From positions 62,001 to 126,000 of the forward strand of contig NZ_FOAI01000005.1 in the NCBI RefSeq assembly GCF_900109705.1: a stretch of 64,000 nt of DNA. Reading direction: 5' to 3'. Positions 45,533 to 54,588 of this stretch are shown here, piece by piece. A program made the position numbers and the translations under genes. The notes below the pieces were generated by a model that saw only the letters and a list, made by a program, of their open reading frames with translations, ran no database searches and was not told the DNA's origin. The DNA comes from Roseivivax marinus. Lineage in GTDB: Bacteria; Pseudomonadota; Alphaproteobacteria; Rhodobacterales; Rhodobacteraceae. Numbering within the stretch: the stretch's first letter is position 1; every line of letters begins with the position of its first letter.

Positions 45533-45614
45533 CCCTGCGCTCCTCGAATCCATCGTTCTGTCTGAGGAGGCCCGGATACTAAGAAACCGCTACCGGGGGC
45601 AAAATGTATAACCC

Positions 45615-45623
45615 TGTGGATTA
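45615..45623 (-). promoter_or_regulatory. DnaA-box-like site upstream of dnaB
   Basis: TAATCCACA on the minus strand, one mismatch from the consensus TTATCCACA, 83-91 bases upstream of the dnaB start. Confidence 0.4.
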
Positions 45624-45733
45624 CTCGCGAATGGCCCCGGATGCCCCCGCAGGCGGTCGATGTTGCGGCCGCCCGCGAGGGTCATACCAGATGCGGTGAG
45701 CTCGATCCAGCTGACTTTACCTAGCGTCAGCGC

Positions 45734-46417
45734 TTACCCGCCTTTGCGTTCTGCCTGCCATTTACGCGGATCGTTCAGGAACGCCTCGACTTCGCTGAGG
45801 GTGCCGGCGTCGAACGAGTCGCGCGCGCGGGCTTCGGCCAGCACGTCCCACCAGGTGCAGAGGTGGTGCAGCGCCACGCCGTGCGCGCCGAGATTGTCGA
45901 GCGTCTCGGGGTAGATGCCGTAGTAGAAGATCACCGCCGTGTGGCCGCACTCGGCGCCCGTCTCGCGGATCGCGTCCACGAAGGACAGCTTCGAGCCGCC
46001 GTCGGTCGCGAGGTCCTCGACCAGAAGCACGCGCTGGCCCTCGGTCATCGCGCCCTCGATGCGGGCGTTGCGGCCGTAGCCCTTCGGCTTCTTGCGCACA
46101 TAGGTCATCGGCAGCGCCATGCGCTCGGCCACGAGTGCGGCAAAGGGGATGCCTGCGGTCTCGCCGCCTGCGATGTTGTCGAACGCTTCCAGTCCCGCGT
46201 CGCGCATCACCGTGAGCGTCAGGAAATCCATCAGCGTCGAGCGCACCCGCGGAAACGAGATCAGCTTGCGGCAGTCCACGTATGTCGGCGACGGCAGCCC
46301 CGAGGCGAGCGTGAACGGCTCGTCCGCGTTGAAGTGCACCGCGCCCACGTCCAGCAGCGCGCGGGCGGTCAGGCGGGCGATCTCCTCGCGCGGAGGGTAG
46401 GCGGCGGGGATTGTCAT
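45734..46417 (-). CDS. pyrE: orotate phosphoribosyltransferase
   Basis: A 227-residue enzyme forming orotidine monophosphate from orotate and PRPP. The PRPP loop is [15 protein letters not shown], and the catalytic-loop segment [16 protein letters not shown] with its key Lys is present. It lies 31 bases downstream of pyrC on the same strand. The downstream spacer to dnaB is 180 bases. Confidence 0.95.
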   Translation of the reverse strand: MTIPAAYPPREEIARLTARALLDVGAVHFNADEPFTLASGLPSPTYVDCRKLISFPRVRSTLMDFLTLTVMRDAGLEAFDNIAGGETAGIPFAALVAERMALPMTYVRKKPKGYGRNARIEGAMTEGQRVLLVEDLATDGGSKLSFVDAIRETGAECGHTAVIFYYGIYPETLDNLGAHGVALHHLCTWWDVLAEARARDSFDAGTLSEVEAFLNDPRKWQAERKGG

Positions 46418-46448
46418 GGGCAGGTCTCCGGAAGGGGGTCGTGCGCGG

Positions 46449-47489
46449 TCAGCGCGCCACGCGCCAGGTCAGCGGGAAGCCGGGGTTGAAAACGGTGATA
46501 CGATCCTCGCCGGCGTCGATCTTCTCGGGCATTCCTTCAGGCGCGGCCTTTTCCAGGGTCATCTCGGCCTCGTTCGGCGACAGACCGTAGAAGGCGGGGC
46601 CGTTGAGCGAGGTGAACGACTCCAGGGTGTCGAGGGCCCCGTCGGCGTCGAAGACCGTGGCCAGCAGCGCCATCGCGTTGGTGGCTGTGAAGCAGCCGGC
46701 ACATCCGCAGGCGGCTTCCTTCGCGTGATCGGGATGCGGCGCGCTGTCGGTGCCGAGGAAGAACCGGCCTTCGCCCGAGGTCGCCGCGGCCCGCAGCGCG
46801 AGGCGGTGGATCTCGCGCTTTGCGACGGGCAGGCAGTAGTAGTGCGGCCGGATCCCGCCAACCAGCAGCTGATTGCGGTTCAGCACGAGGTGATGCGCGG
46901 TGATAGTCGCGCCGAGGTCGTCGCCCCCGGCCTTCACGTACTCGACGCCCTCGCGCGTGGTCACGTGCTCCATGATGACGCGCAGGCCGGGCACGTCGCG
47001 GCGCAGCGGCTCCAGCACACGATCGATGAACACGGATTCGCGGTCGAAGATATCCACCGTGCTGTCCGTGACCTCGCCGTGGACGCAGAGCGGCAGGCCG
47101 ATCTCGGCCATCTTCTCGAGGACCGGACGCACGCGGTCGATATCCCGCACGCCGGAGGCCGAATTCGTCGTGGCCCCTGCCGGATACAGCTTGACCGCGG
47201 TCACGAGCCCGTCGGCATGGGCTTTCGCCACGTCCTCGGGATCGGTGTCCTCGGTCAGGTAAAGGGTCATCAGCGGCTCGAACTCCGCGCCCTCGGGCAG
47301 GGCCTGCAGGATGCGGTCGCGATAGGCGCGCAGGTCGTCGCCGGTCACCACCGGCGGCACGAGGTTGGGCATCACGATGGCGCGGCCGAAGTCGCGCGCG
47401 CTTTCGGGAAGGACCGCGCGCAGAACATCGCCGTCGCGCAGGTGCAGGTGCCAGTCGTCGGGACGGCGGATCGTCAGGGTCTCGGTCAT
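46449..47489 (-). CDS. pyrC: dihydroorotase (class II)
   Basis: A 346-residue zinc amidohydrolase making dihydroorotate. Metal-site residues are visible: HLHLRDG near residue 15, the carbamylated Lys in [14 protein letters not shown], His in VHGEVTD, and Asp in GTDSAPH. The chain matches the E. coli-like class II type rather than the PyrB-linked type. It is paired with pyrE for pyrimidine synthesis. Confidence 0.95.
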   Translation of the reverse strand: MTETLTIRRPDDWHLHLRDGDVLRAVLPESARDFGRAIVMPNLVPPVVTGDDLRAYRDRILQALPEGAEFEPLMTLYLTEDTDPEDVAKAHADGLVTAVKLYPAGATTNSASGVRDIDRVRPVLEKMAEIGLPLCVHGEVTDSTVDIFDRESVFIDRVLEPLRRDVPGLRVIMEHVTTREGVEYVKAGGDDLGATITAHHLVLNRNQLLVGGIRPHYYCLPVAKREIHRLALRAAATSGEGRFFLGTDSAPHPDHAKEAACGCAGCFTATNAMALLATVFDADGALDTLESFTSLNGPAFYGLSPNEAEMTLEKAAPEGMPEKIDAGEDRITVFNPGFPLTWRVAR

Positions 47490-47552
47490 GCCGAGGCGGT
47501 TAGCAGAGGCCCGCGCGCCGCGCCAGAGCCTTGGCGGCCGGAGGTGCGGGGC

Positions 47553-48521
47553 TCAGTCCTCGGCGGACGCGGCCGGGGTCGGGCGCGACGACCGGTCTGA
47601 CTCGGCCGCCTCGATCGCTTGCAGGCGGCGACGGAAGCGCGGGGCGCGCATCCGGCCCGAAACGTTCCGGCACAGAAGCTTCACGAGGAAGGTCCGCTCG
47701 TCCTGCTCCAGGCGGGCGAGGAGGCGGCGCAGGTAGCCGCCGTAGCCGCGACGGGCCCGAAGCATCCTGGCGAAGCTCGGCGTATCGAGCGTGTCCTGCA
47801 TGGCCGCCCGGACCAGGTCCCCGTGGAAACCCATCGCGACGATGTCGCCTTGCAGCGCGCCGCCCATGGACGGCATCCGGAACCGCTGCACGTTGCGCCG
47901 GGCAAAAAGGGCCGAGTGCATGGCGTCGAGCGGCTCGCGCGGATCGTAGAGGATGGTCGCGCGTGTGGCGGCGTCCAGCATGTCGGGGGCGTAGCCGTAC
48001 CGGTTGGTGAACGAGGTCCGCCGCTTGAGCGTAAAGCGATCGTCCCACTCGGTCATGCGCGGATCGAGCGTCGCCTGCGGGTGCAGGGCCAGCACGCGCG
48101 CACCCGGCGCGGCCACCGAGAACGCACAGGCTGCGTAGCCGCACGATCCCGCACCGTAGAACAGGATGCGGTCGAACTCGTCGAAAAAGCCGTCGTCGTT
48201 CAGTTGGTCGAAGAATCCGTAGACGCGCGACTCGCGGAACCAGGTGTCCTGCGAGGACACGAGCGCCAGGTGCGACCATCCTTCGGTCTCGGCCAGTGCC
48301 TGACCGAGCGGCAGGCCGGTGTCCGACAGCGCCCGGATGCCGGGGAAGGTTTCGAACGTCACCAGAAGCGTGTCGCCCTCGGCTTCGAGGAAATGCGCGT
48401 GGTGCCGTTGGCCGAGCGGCTCGTAGAACCCGTGCGCCTCGCCGCGCCGCTTCATCTCCGCGACCCAATCGGGATAGGCGAGGTCCAGAAGGTCCTCGGC
48501 GCGGTCGTCGTCGTTCGGCAT
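47553..48521 (-). CDS. Rhodobacterales alpha/beta-type protein of unknown function
   Basis: A 322-residue soluble protein. The centre has FYGAGSCGYAACAFSVAAPG, a nucleophile-elbow-like turn, and then VLALHPQATLDPRMTEWDD. N-terminal region: LLVTFETFPGIRALSD. I have seen homologues labelled phosphoadenosine phosphosulfate reductase, but the PAPS reductase motifs (SGGKDS-type loop and a C-terminal ECG) are missing. An alpha/beta-hydrolase-like fold is more plausible. It sits beside the glycan locus, 97 bases after its last gene. Start ATG 48521 preferred; GTG 48527 possible. Confidence 0.55.
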   Translation of the reverse strand: MPNDDDRAEDLLDLAYPDWVAEMKRRGEAHGFYEPLGQRHHAHFLEAEGDTLLVTFETFPGIRALSDTGLPLGQALAETEGWSHLALVSSQDTWFRESRVYGFFDQLNDDGFFDEFDRILFYGAGSCGYAACAFSVAAPGARVLALHPQATLDPRMTEWDDRFTLKRRTSFTNRYGYAPDMLDAATRATILYDPREPLDAMHSALFARRNVQRFRMPSMGGALQGDIVAMGFHGDLVRAAMQDTLDTPSFARMLRARRGYGGYLRRLLARLEQDERTFLVKLLCRNVSGRMRAPRFRRRLQAIEAAESDRSSRPTPAASAED

Positions 48522-48617
48522 TGCCACTCGTCCTCTCGTCGTCCGGTCGGGCCGAACGTTGAATCGAAGGTGAAGGTGCCGCCGCTTTCGGGCGGAAATG
48601 CGCCGCAGGTTTGGAAA

Positions 48618-49679
48618 TTAGGAGAAAGTCGGGCGATCCGCCGCGTCACGGGCACGTTGCCCGAGCGTCAGAAGCTGCTGTGCCACGGCGCGCGGCAAGG
48701 GCCGCGAGGGGGGCGTCATCAGCAGCCGTCCGTAAAGCGCGCGGAAGGGTTCGGCCATCAGGAGCGCCTCGAACCGGGTCTTGCGCCACGCGACGGCGGC
48801 GGTATGGAGCCGCGCGAGGTCCGGGTCGGCGGCCAGTTCGGCCCGGAGGGCATCCACCTGCGGGGCGAACGCAAGGATACTCTCGTCGGTATCGGTGTTG
48901 AAGTTGCGCTCGACCCAGTAGTCGAGGCCCAGCCGGTCCGAGGCATGGACCGCGCGCCCGCGGTCGGCCTTGAGCACGTAGCTTTCGCAGTCCCCCAGCG
49001 GATAATGGTTGAGCTGTGCCAGTGCGTAGTTGTCTCGGCCGAAGGGCGAGAAGATGCGCCCCGTGCGGAACGCTTCGGGCAGTTCGCGCCCGGCGCCGTC
49101 GAACCATCGGGCGGCGTCCGCGCGCCCGGCGACCGGCGCGCGGGGCCGGTGCACGCCGGGTTTGCGGTAGGTCCCGTCGGCCCGGTAGAGTGTCTTGAAC
49201 ATCGCCGCGCGCCACGGCCAGTCCAGCACCGCGGGAGCGGCGCGCGTGAACCGGCGCGGCACCGGCACGTCGGCATAGCGCGCCTGTCCCGCGTTCCCGA
49301 ACAGCCGCCATGTCAGAGTGATCGCGTCGGCCTCGGGCAGGGCGGCAATGAGGTCGGGCAGGGTGCGCCCGCCCACGTGCACGTTGACGAACTCGTCCAC
49401 GTCCAGCGGCAGGATCCAGTCGGCACCCGCCACCTCGGGCGTGCCCGCAGCGTGGTTCAGCGCGGTGAACTGCACCCCGCGATCGTCGAACGGTCCGGCA
49501 TTTCGGTGATGCGTGACGTGCCCCAGCGCGGCCAGCCGGTCGAGGATCGCGTCGGTGCCGTCGTCGCAATCGTTGGAGTAGGCGAGCACGTGATCCACCC
49601 CGGCGGCGCGGTGGTGCGCCAGCCAGTCGAGCAGGAAGGCGCCTTCGTTTCGGACGCAAAGGATCGCGAGGATTCGCAA
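48618..49679 (-). CDS. glycosyltransferase (GT92/GT2-like, DVDEF type)
   Basis: A 353-residue cytoplasmic GT-A fold enzyme. It opens MRILAILCVRNEGAFLLDWL. The donor-binding DxD motif is in LPLDVDEFVNVHVGGRTLPD, with the preceding CDDGTDAILDRL signature. The C-terminal half has the LAQLNHYPLGDCESYVLK segment common to the Glyco_tranf_2_4 group. It is the last gene of a five-gene run. Donor and acceptor are unknown. Confidence 0.85.
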   Translation of the reverse strand: MRILAILCVRNEGAFLLDWLAHHRAAGVDHVLAYSNDCDDGTDAILDRLAALGHVTHHRNAGPFDDRGVQFTALNHAAGTPEVAGADWILPLDVDEFVNVHVGGRTLPDLIAALPEADAITLTWRLFGNAGQARYADVPVPRRFTRAAPAVLDWPWRAAMFKTLYRADGTYRKPGVHRPRAPVAGRADAARWFDGAGRELPEAFRTGRIFSPFGRDNYALAQLNHYPLGDCESYVLKADRGRAVHASDRLGLDYWVERNFNTDTDESILAFAPQVDALRAELAADPDLARLHTAAVAWRKTRFEALLMAEPFRALYGRLLMTPPSRPLPRAVAQQLLTLGQRARDAADRPTFS

Positions 49680-49683
49680 ATAC

Positions 49684-50409
49684 TTACCAGCCCTTCTTGA
49701 ACGTCACGACCTTGGCGTCCGACAGCTTGGGAAAGTAGGTCAGCCCGGCCCGGTGGAAGGCGTCGAAGACCCCCTGGACGCCGGCCTGGCCGATCCACTG
49801 GGGGTGCAGCTCGATCACCGCCGCGCGCAGGCACGACAGGTCGAGCGGAGGCAGCAGATGCGCCTCGGCGCCCTCGATGTCGCAGACGAGGACCGTGGGT
49901 TTCAGCTCGGCCAGCACGGCGTGGGCGTCGTGGCGCTCGACCTGCTCGACGCGCTCGACGGGCATGTCGTTGGCGTCGCGCTCCATCGAGGAGGCGAGGA
50001 TGTTGTGGCGCACGTAGAAGGGCACCGGCTCGCCCGGTCCGTCCGCCAGAAGGGCGTTGCGGACCTCGGCGTTGGTGACCTCGTTCGCGGCGTGCAGGTC
50101 GCGGATGAAGGGCAGAAGCGCGGGGTTGGCCTCGTAGCTGACCACCCGCGCGGCGCGGGTCTTCTTGGCGATCAGCGTGGACATGTAGCCGATGCCCGCG
50201 CCGAGCTCGAGCACCACGTCGCCCTCGGTCACCAGCTTGAGGACGGCGTTGGCCTCCTTGCCTTCGTAGCCCTCCTTGCGGAGCGCGCCGCGGATGCGTC
50301 CGGTGACGATGTTGCCGTCCTTCGGGATCAGCAGCCCGCGCGACTTGAGATAGGGCGAGGGCGCCTTGCGCGCGGTCGCATCGGGGGCCTCTGGGTCGGT
50401 GGCGTCCAT
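49684..50409 (-). CDS. FkbM family methyltransferase
   Basis: A 241-residue SAM-dependent methyltransferase. The SAM motif is VVLELGAGIGYMSTLIA, and VLVCDIEGAE is the FkbM acidic motif. FkbM enzymes O-methylate sugars of glycans and lipids. The start ATG at 50409 lies one base beyond the stop of the 772-residue fusion gene. Four bases separate it from the next glycosyltransferase. It probably caps or modifies the sugar built by the neighbouring transferases. Confidence 0.83.
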   Translation of the reverse strand: MDATDPEAPDATARKAPSPYLKSRGLLIPKDGNIVTGRIRGALRKEGYEGKEANAVLKLVTEGDVVLELGAGIGYMSTLIAKKTRAARVVSYEANPALLPFIRDLHAANEVTNAEVRNALLADGPGEPVPFYVRHNILASSMERDANDMPVERVEQVERHDAHAVLAELKPTVLVCDIEGAEAHLLPPLDLSCLRAAVIELHPQWIGQAGVQGVFDAFHRAGLTYFPKLSDAKVVTFKKGW

Positions 50410-50410
50410 C

Positions 50411-52729
50411 TCAGCTCTCCATGTCGAGGGCCAGCGCGTAGGCCACACGTTCGGTATCGGTCAGTTTCAGCGCCAGCGCCTGCCGGTAGAGGTCCTCGAA
50501 CTCCGGCATCGCGTGCAGTTCGTCGGCCTTGGCGCGGTGCCACTCCAGGCCCTTGCGGTGCAGCGCGGCCAGTTCCGGATCGGCGAGCAGGCGGTCGTAC
50601 TCGGCGCGGACGCGGGGCACGTTGCGCTTGATGGTCACGTCCGGCACGTCCGACCAGTCCATGCGGATCCAGTAGTTCAGCCCGATGGACCGGTCCACGT
50701 GCAGCGCCCGGCCGCGCTGGCGCTTGATGAGAAAGCTCTCGGCCGAGCGCAGCGCGTAGTGGTTCAGCTGCACGAGGTCGTAGCCGATCGTGCTCTTGGA
50801 ACTGCGCCAGCCCTTCTGCGCCGTCTCGCGGGTGATGTCCTGACCCGAGCCGTTGACCCACTTCACCCGGTCCTCGGCCCCCTCGCGCAGCTTGTTCGGC
50901 CGGTGGCACGACAGCTTGGCGTAGGCGCCGACGTTGCGGACCATGGACTTGAACCCCCAGACCGTGTGCGGCTTGGGGCAGAAGGCCGGGGCGCAGGTGT
51001 CGAACTGTTCGATTACGAAGCGGTCGTCGAGCCGGTCCACCCCGTTGTGCCCGAAGAGCCTCCATGTCAGCGCCCAGTTGGTCGCGTCGGGCGCGCGGGC
51101 GAAGAGGTCGGGCAGGGTGCCGTTGCCGCAGCGGACGTTGATGAACTCGTCCACGTCGATGTGGATGACCCATTCGGCGTCGCGGATCACCGGCTCCTTC
51201 AGGGCCGAGTTCAGCGCGTGCTGCTGCGGCGACTTGCCCTTCCAGCCATCGTTGTCGCGGTGCTGCAGGACGCCCATGGCCTGAAGCCGGTCGAGGATCG
51301 CATCGGTGCCGTCGTCGCAGGCATTGGTGTAGATCAGGAAATCGTCCACGCCGATGGCCCGGTGGTAGGCCACCCATTCGAGGATGTAGGGGGCCTCGTT
51401 CTTCATGCAGCCAACGATCACGTCGCCGGTGGAGCCGGCGGGCAAAGCGCGCGGCGCCATCTCTGGATAGGGCGGGAGGATCGCGGCCTCGTCCACACCA
51501 CCCAGCCGATTGTGCGGCGCGAACGGCCCGCCCCGCAGCTTGTCGAAGTTCATCCGCGCCAGCGGCGGCAGGTGGTCGGGGGCGGTCGTCTGCGTGGGTG
51601 TGGGGCCGGTCCCGGCCGCATCCTCGGCGCGGATCTCGTCGGCGGTGCGGCACTGGCGCGCGAGCATCGGCTGAAGCGCGGCAAGGTATTGCGTCGCGCG
51701 GTAGCCGTTCTGCGGGTCGGGTTCCTGCCACGGCGCCTGCTTCGGGTCGGGGCGGAGGGCATCGCTGAGGCCCGGAAATCGCTCGGCAAGGCTGGCGTTG
51801 TCGGTGGCGAACCTCTTCGAAAGCGCGGCCAGCGCGCCGGGCGGGATCGGCGCGTCGGGCACCGCGACCGTCTGCGCGATGCGGCCGCGGATGTCGCGGG
51901 CGAGCACCCGGCCCGTCACCTCGGAATACCGCCGCAGCAGCGGGTTCATTGAACGCATGCGCGCCGCCGTCACGTCTCCCGGTGCGGCAGGGGGCGTCGC
52001 CGGATCGACGTTTCCAAGACTGTCGGAAAGCCCGAGCGCCGCGTGCACCTCCGCCGCCCCACTTGGTCCGTATAGCTGCGCGAGCGGAGCGCCGCGCAAC
52101 TGGACACGCCCCGCCCCAAAGGCACTTTCCCAGAAAGCCAGCAGCGCGGTGTAGTCTAGGAAGGCCGGCATCGCCTCCAGCACCGGGTGCACGCCCGTCC
52201 AGAGGTCCGCGGGGGGCAGCGTCGCCACGGCGCGGTCCCACCATCTCCCGCCTTCCGCTGCGGCCTCCAGTTCGCGCGACAGGGGCGCCACGCGGCCACG
52301 ACCCACCCGGTCGGCATAGAGCCATGCCAGCGTCCGCGCCTGTTCGTCGAGATGCAGCACGACCTCCACCTCGCCGCCGCCGCGCGACAGGATCGCCCGC
52401 AACCGCTCCAGTTCACCCGCGTCGATCAGCGACCGCCCGAGCTGCCCGCAGACCAGCGCGAGCGTCCCGACCCCCGAGCCCGCCGCCTTTTCCAGCTCCA
52501 GCCCGACGACCTCTGCCAGCCGCTCCTGCGCGCGCGCGGTGCGCACGCCGCGTGCCAGGTGCAGCCCCGAGGGCCGCGCGGGATCGGCTGCGGCGAGGAA
52601 CAGCCGCACGGGATTCCAGCCCGGCACCGCCACGCCCTGCGGCCCGAGCGCGCCGCTCTTCTCCTTGAGGATGGCCCGGAGGCGCCCGGCGATCCGCTCG
52701 TCCGGCGCGGCGAAGAGAACGATCCGCAT
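50411..52729 (-). CDS. fusion: degenerate sulfotransferase-like domain plus DVDEF-type glycosyltransferase
   Basis: A 772-residue protein. The C-terminal ~350 residues form a glycosyltransferase with VGCMKNEAPYILEWVAYHRA, CDDGTDAILDRL and the DxD motif HIDVDEFINVRCGNGTLPD, closely like the two neighbouring transferases. The first ~390 residues resemble sulfotransferase-like proteins of the order (FLDYTALLAFWESAFGAGRV and FATDNASLAERF are family-like). They lack the K-T-G-T PAPS loop near the start (MRIVLFAAPDERIAG instead). The domain may be inactive or have another donor. The TGATG overlap with the upstream sulfotransferase shows coupling. Confidence 0.7.
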   Translation of the reverse strand: MRIVLFAAPDERIAGRLRAILKEKSGALGPQGVAVPGWNPVRLFLAAADPARPSGLHLARGVRTARAQERLAEVVGLELEKAAGSGVGTLALVCGQLGRSLIDAGELERLRAILSRGGGEVEVVLHLDEQARTLAWLYADRVGRGRVAPLSRELEAAAEGGRWWDRAVATLPPADLWTGVHPVLEAMPAFLDYTALLAFWESAFGAGRVQLRGAPLAQLYGPSGAAEVHAALGLSDSLGNVDPATPPAAPGDVTAARMRSMNPLLRRYSEVTGRVLARDIRGRIAQTVAVPDAPIPPGALAALSKRFATDNASLAERFPGLSDALRPDPKQAPWQEPDPQNGYRATQYLAALQPMLARQCRTADEIRAEDAAGTGPTPTQTTAPDHLPPLARMNFDKLRGGPFAPHNRLGGVDEAAILPPYPEMAPRALPAGSTGDVIVGCMKNEAPYILEWVAYHRAIGVDDFLIYTNACDDGTDAILDRLQAMGVLQHRDNDGWKGKSPQQHALNSALKEPVIRDAEWVIHIDVDEFINVRCGNGTLPDLFARAPDATNWALTWRLFGHNGVDRLDDRFVIEQFDTCAPAFCPKPHTVWGFKSMVRNVGAYAKLSCHRPNKLREGAEDRVKWVNGSGQDITRETAQKGWRSSKSTIGYDLVQLNHYALRSAESFLIKRQRGRALHVDRSIGLNYWIRMDWSDVPDVTIKRNVPRVRAEYDRLLADPELAALHRKGLEWHRAKADELHAMPEFEDLYRQALALKLTDTERVAYALALDMES

Positions 52730-53340
52730 CAGGCCGCCCCCGTCCGGTTCGCGTTGGCGCGGCCCCACCACGGCAGGTCGATCCGCAGGAAGGCGGCGAT
52801 CTCGTCCCGGGCGCCGGGGTCCTCGATGTCGAAGGCGAGGAAGCGCCCGCGCCCGAACATCTCGGCCGCGAAGCGCTGGTGTCCGTCCACCCAGGCGGCG
52901 AGTTCGGCCTCCGTCCCGCCGAAGCCGCGCGGCAGGCCCGGCACGGTGTTGCGTGGCAGCCGGGAGGTCCCGAGATCGTGCCACCGCATCATGCTGCGCG
53001 CGGTCTTCTCGGGATCGCGTGCCGAAAGCAGAAAGCGCGTGTCGGGATGCCGCGTGCGAATGGCGTCGAGAAGCGCCCAGTCGGTCTGCGGCCAGAGACT
53101 CTCGCCCGCCGCCAACGCGCTCGCCTCGGTGATCGCGTCGAAACCGCCGAGGCGGGCGAGCGGATCGCCCGAGGCGAAGCGGTCCTCGTAGAGGACGCGG
53201 CCCACGAAGGCCTCGGCGAGGTCCGGATCGTCGGTCTGGCGCGCGCGGATCTTCCAGTCGGCCACGCGCAGGCCGGCCCGGCGCAGCGCGCGGGCGAGCG
53301 TGGTCGTGCCGGTCTTGGGAAGGCCGAGATTGAAGATCAT
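52729..53340 (-). CDS. sulfotransferase family protein
   Basis: A 203-residue enzyme with the 5'-PAPS loop LGLPKTGTTTLARALRRA at the N-terminus (Lys/Thr at residues 9-14) and the 3'-phosphate motif LLSARDPEKTARS. Sulfotransferases move sulfate from PAPS to hydroxyls of sugars. No signal peptide. It starts at ATG 53340, overlapping the stop of the transferase upstream (ATGA), and overlaps the fusion gene downstream. It probably sulfates a surface glycan. Confidence 0.82.
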   Translation of the reverse strand: MIFNLGLPKTGTTTLARALRRAGLRVADWKIRARQTDDPDLAEAFVGRVLYEDRFASGDPLARLGGFDAITEASALAAGESLWPQTDWALLDAIRTRHPDTRFLLSARDPEKTARSMMRWHDLGTSRLPRNTVPGLPRGFGGTEAELAAWVDGHQRFAAEMFGRGRFLAFDIEDPGARDEIAAFLRIDLPWWGRANANRTGAA

Positions 53341-54356
53341 GAGAGCCCCAGCAAGGCGCAAAGCTCGGCCTCCGCCACGGGCACCCGTGGCGCTGCGCGC
53401 AGGGCGTCGGCCATGACGCGGTAGTCCTCCCGGGCCAGAAGCTCTCGGATGCGCCGTCGGTGGGCCGCGACCGCGGCCTCGTGCAACGCGCCGACGCGGC
53501 CCAGTCCCTTCAGTCGCGCGATCTCGGCATCCAGCGCCGGCAGATGCCGCTGGATGGAGCGGTCCGACACGGCCGGATCGTTCCGGTCGCGCCAGTAGGA
53601 GGTGTCGAAGGCCCGGTTCTCGCGGTTCACGTCGCCACGGTCGTTCTTTACCAGGTAGCTTTCCAGCGAGCGCAGAGCGTAGTGATTGAGACTCGCCAAC
53701 TGCCGCACGCCCCTGGCCGGGAAAGCCCGGATCCGCCGCCTGGTCGCGCGGCGCAGGAACCGCTCCGGCACAGGGCGTCCCGATCCGTCGGTCCAGTGCG
53801 GGCTGTGGCGGTCGGGATCGTGGAACGGCCGGTGGGCGCCGAAATATTGCAGCGGGAAGTCGGCCCGCACCAGCGTCTTGACCTCGATCGCCATCTCCGC
53901 GGCCCAGATGTCGGGGTCGTGGCTGCGATCGAACTGCGCGATCACCGGCCGGTCCTGATAAGTCTCGACCCCGTAGTTGGCGAAAAACCGGAACGTCACC
54001 GAGATCGCCTGCGGGTCGCCGCAGGCCGCCACGAGGTCCGGGATCGTGTGGCCGGGCACGTGGATGTTCAGGAACTCGTCCACGTCGGCGATCCAGACCC
54101 AGTCGGCGGCCTTGACCGGCCTCCGGCGCTTGGCGTCCTTCAGCGCCTCCATCTGGTAGTTGCGCCCCTGCGCGGGGTTGGCGCGATGCTCGACGACGCC
54201 CTCGGCCGCCAGCGCGTCGAGCAGCGCGTCGGTCCCGTCGGTGCAGTCGTTGGAGTAGAACAGGAAGTCGGTCACGCCGATCAGGCGGTTGAACGCGATC
54301 CATTCCAGCAGGAACGGCCCCTCGTTCTTCACGCATGTCACGGCGACCACCTTCAC
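53337..54356 (-). CDS. glycosyltransferase (GT92/GT2-like, DVDEF type)
   Basis: A 339-residue protein, first in the five-gene glycan run. It opens MKVVAVTCVKNEGPFLLEWI and carries the CTDGTDALLDAL and ADVDEFLNIHVPGHTIPD motifs. The C-terminal region has LASLNHYALRSLESYLVK, matching the other two. The promoter must lie in the 232-base GC-rich spacer shared with the divergent MoxR gene. Confidence 0.85.
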   Translation of the reverse strand: MKVVAVTCVKNEGPFLLEWIAFNRLIGVTDFLFYSNDCTDGTDALLDALAAEGVVEHRANPAQGRNYQMEALKDAKRRRPVKAADWVWIADVDEFLNIHVPGHTIPDLVAACGDPQAISVTFRFFANYGVETYQDRPVIAQFDRSHDPDIWAAEMAIEVKTLVRADFPLQYFGAHRPFHDPDRHSPHWTDGSGRPVPERFLRRATRRRIRAFPARGVRQLASLNHYALRSLESYLVKNDRGDVNRENRAFDTSYWRDRNDPAVSDRSIQRHLPALDAEIARLKGLGRVGALHEAAVAAHRRRIRELLAREDYRVMADALRAAPRVPVAEAELCALLGLS

Positions 54357-54588
54357 CGGTGCTCTCCCGTGCGCCCTCGCTCGCCCATGTCCGCCGCCGC
54401 CTCGCCCTTCGCGCCGCGGGCCGTTGCCCGGCCCGTTCGTTGCGCGCCACGATACAGGGGCCCGCCCGCGCCCGTCAATTCCGCGGGGCCGCCCGCGCCC
54501 TGCCGTGGCCCGACTGCGACCTTAGCCCACTTGACCCCGCCCCACCGCCCGCGCGAGCAACGGCGGACGGCAAAGGGAGGGCCGGCGC

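Noticed and set aside
47553-48521. Label as phosphoadenosine phosphosulfate reductase
   Set aside because: The required PAPS-binding and catalytic Cys motifs are absent.
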